This document shows positions 5,738-6,743 of a stretch of DNA of 6,743 nt, in pieces (within the stretch, counting starts at the first letter, position 1; each line of letters opens with the position of its first letter). The stretch covers positions 1 to 6,743 of the forward strand of contig JAHJSF010000113.1 of the NCBI GenBank assembly GCA_018830405.1, written 5' to 3'. This DNA comes from Nitrospinota bacterium. GTDB lineage: Bacteria; Nitrospinota; Nitrospinia; UBA9942; JAHJSF01. Position numbers and translations under genes: made by a program. The notes beneath the pieces are model-generated. The model had not been told where the DNA came from and did no database searches. It saw nothing but the letters and a program-made list of their open reading frames with translations.

Positions 5738-6743
5738 AGATATTATTGCCTCTCTAAAGGGGCATCGGATAATTGTTGTCGGCGACCTGATACTTGACGA
5801 GTATATCTGGGGCTCACTCGAGAGAATATCCCCCGAAGCGCCGGTTGGGATAATCGAATCCAAATCAGAAAACCTGGCCCTCGGCGGGGCGGCCAACGTA
5901 GCCAATAATCTTATCGCCCTCGGTCTCAATGTCGATATCTTCGGGGTCATCGGGAAAGACCAGAAGGGGAAGGAACTAACCAAACTCCTAAAAAAGAGAG
6001 GGGTTGTTATAGATGGCATTGTTGAGGATGAGAGCCGTCATACCACCAATAAGATTCGTGTTATCGCCAACCACCAGCAGATACTCCGCATAGACCGTGA
6101 AAAGAGGGACGACCTTTCAGCAGCCGTCAGGAAAAAGCTTCTAAAGGCGGTATCATCCAAGATGAACAAGGTCGATGGGATAATCCTTTCCGATTATGGG
6201 AAAGGGGTTGTGACCGAGGAGTTTGTTAAAGAACTGGTTGAGGTAGCTAAGAAACATAATAAAAAGATTATCGCCGACCCGAAGGGGAGCGACTATTCCA
6301 AATATAAAGGGGTGGCAATTGTGACCCCCAACAAGAAAGAGGCCTCCGAGGCCGCAGGTATCAAAATAGATTCTGAAAAATCATTGAAAGAGGCAGCTCA
6401 AAAAATCTTAAAGATGTTCAAAGGGGAAGCCCTTCTTATTACCAGAGGGGATGAGGGGATGTCTCTATTTAAAAAGGATATGAGTTTAGCCCATATCTCC
6501 ACCGTGGCCAAAGAGGTCTACGATGTGAGCGGTGCGGGGGATACGGTCATAAGTGTTTTTGCCGGACTCTTCTTTAACGGGCTTGATATGGTTGAGGCGG
6601 TTGAGATAGCCAACATCGCCGCCGGAATCGAGGTTGGAAAGATTGGTACCGCTGTCGTCACCGGAAGCGAGATTATAGAGAGAATTGAAAGTGGTGGGGG
6701 TGAAGAGAAGGGGAGAATCGTTGACCTGGCCGAGATAAAGCAG
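5721..6743 (+). CDS. hldE: D-glycero-beta-D-manno-heptose-7-phosphate kinase, probably bifunctional HldE (3' end outside window)
   Basis: Phosphorylates heptose 7-phosphate at C1 with ATP, the step after GmhA. The 341 residues visible form a complete PfkB/ribokinase-fold kinase domain. They include GDLILDEYIWG (21-31), RISPEAPV (35-42), signature 1 LGGAANVANNLIALG (54-68), LSDYGKG (156-162), TPNKKEA (202-208) and signature 2 DVSGAGDTVISVFAG (268-282) with catalytic Asp274. After the domain the frame stays open through GRIVDLAEIKQ (331-341) to the last base. In HldE a segment like this introduces the nucleotidyltransferase domain, so a fused enzyme that also makes ADP-heptose is likely; a kinase-only HldA/RfaE1 remains possible. 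ATG 5721 is the first start after the in-frame TAG at 5706-5708. It overlaps the gmhA end by 17 bases and has only a purine run, AGAGAGAG (5707-5714), as ribosome binding site. Confidence 0.94.
   Translation, partial: MRERIKDIIASLKGHRIIVVGDLILDEYIWGSLERISPEAPVGIIESKSENLALGGAANVANNLIALGLNVDIFGVIGKDQKGKELTKLLKKRGVVIDGIVEDESRHTTNKIRVIANHQQILRIDREKRDDLSAAVRKKLLKAVSSKMNKVDGIILSDYGKGVVTEEFVKELVEVAKKHNKKIIADPKGSDYSKYKGVAIVTPNKKEASEAAGIKIDSEKSLKEAAQKILKMFKGEALLITRGDEGMSLFKKDMSLAHISTVAKEVYDVSGAGDTVISVFAGLFFNGLDMVEAVEIANIAAGIEVGKIGTAVVTGSEIIERIESGGGEEKGRIVDLAEIKQ

Overview
The window looks like a chromosomal piece of a Gram-negative bacterium. The evidence is two genes for ADP-heptose, the inner-core sugar of lipopolysaccharide, plus phosphatidylserine synthase and a formyl-Met translation pair. 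All seven protein genes lie on the + strand. Base composition is moderate, with frequent ATA, AGG and GGG codons. The short intergenic repeats resemble elements I associate with Deltaproteobacteria, Nitrospirota and related uncultured lineages. That lineage guess is weak because no rRNA gene or other diagnostic marker is present.

Layout: (1) positions 2-424 hold the 3' part of pssA (phosphatidylserine synthase), cut by the window edge. (2) A 75-base gap contains a convincing extended -10 promoter with a perfect 12-bp inverted repeat laid across it. (3) def and fmt follow, the enzymes that remove and add the N-formyl group of initiator methionine. (4) After 26 bases come UDP-glucose dehydrogenase and a UDP-glucuronate decarboxylase, overlapping by ATGA; together they turn UDP-glucose into UDP-xylose. 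(5) A 220-base gap carries two unrelated repeat elements: an inverted pair of TGTCATTC...GAATCCA units with internal hairpins, and a 9-base tandem repeat ending 9 bases before radC. (6) radC, gmhA and the heptose-7-phosphate kinase gene (hldE/rfaE type) are packed with no spacing or with overlap. The last gene is open at the window end and probably continues into its nucleotidyltransferase domain.

The genes form two tight groups. def-fmt-ugd-uxs probably forms one transcript from the promoter near 466-471. radC-gmhA-hldE forms a second, or is read through from the first past the repeats. The shared theme is the cell envelope (phospholipid, UDP-xylose, ADP-heptose), with translation and the poorly understood RadC protein mixed in.

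I found no undescribed protein system: every coding sequence belongs to a well-known family with its key residues intact. The non-coding parts deserve a second look: the symmetric element over the def promoter, and the two repeat families that fill the radC leader and leave radC without a normal ribosome binding site.
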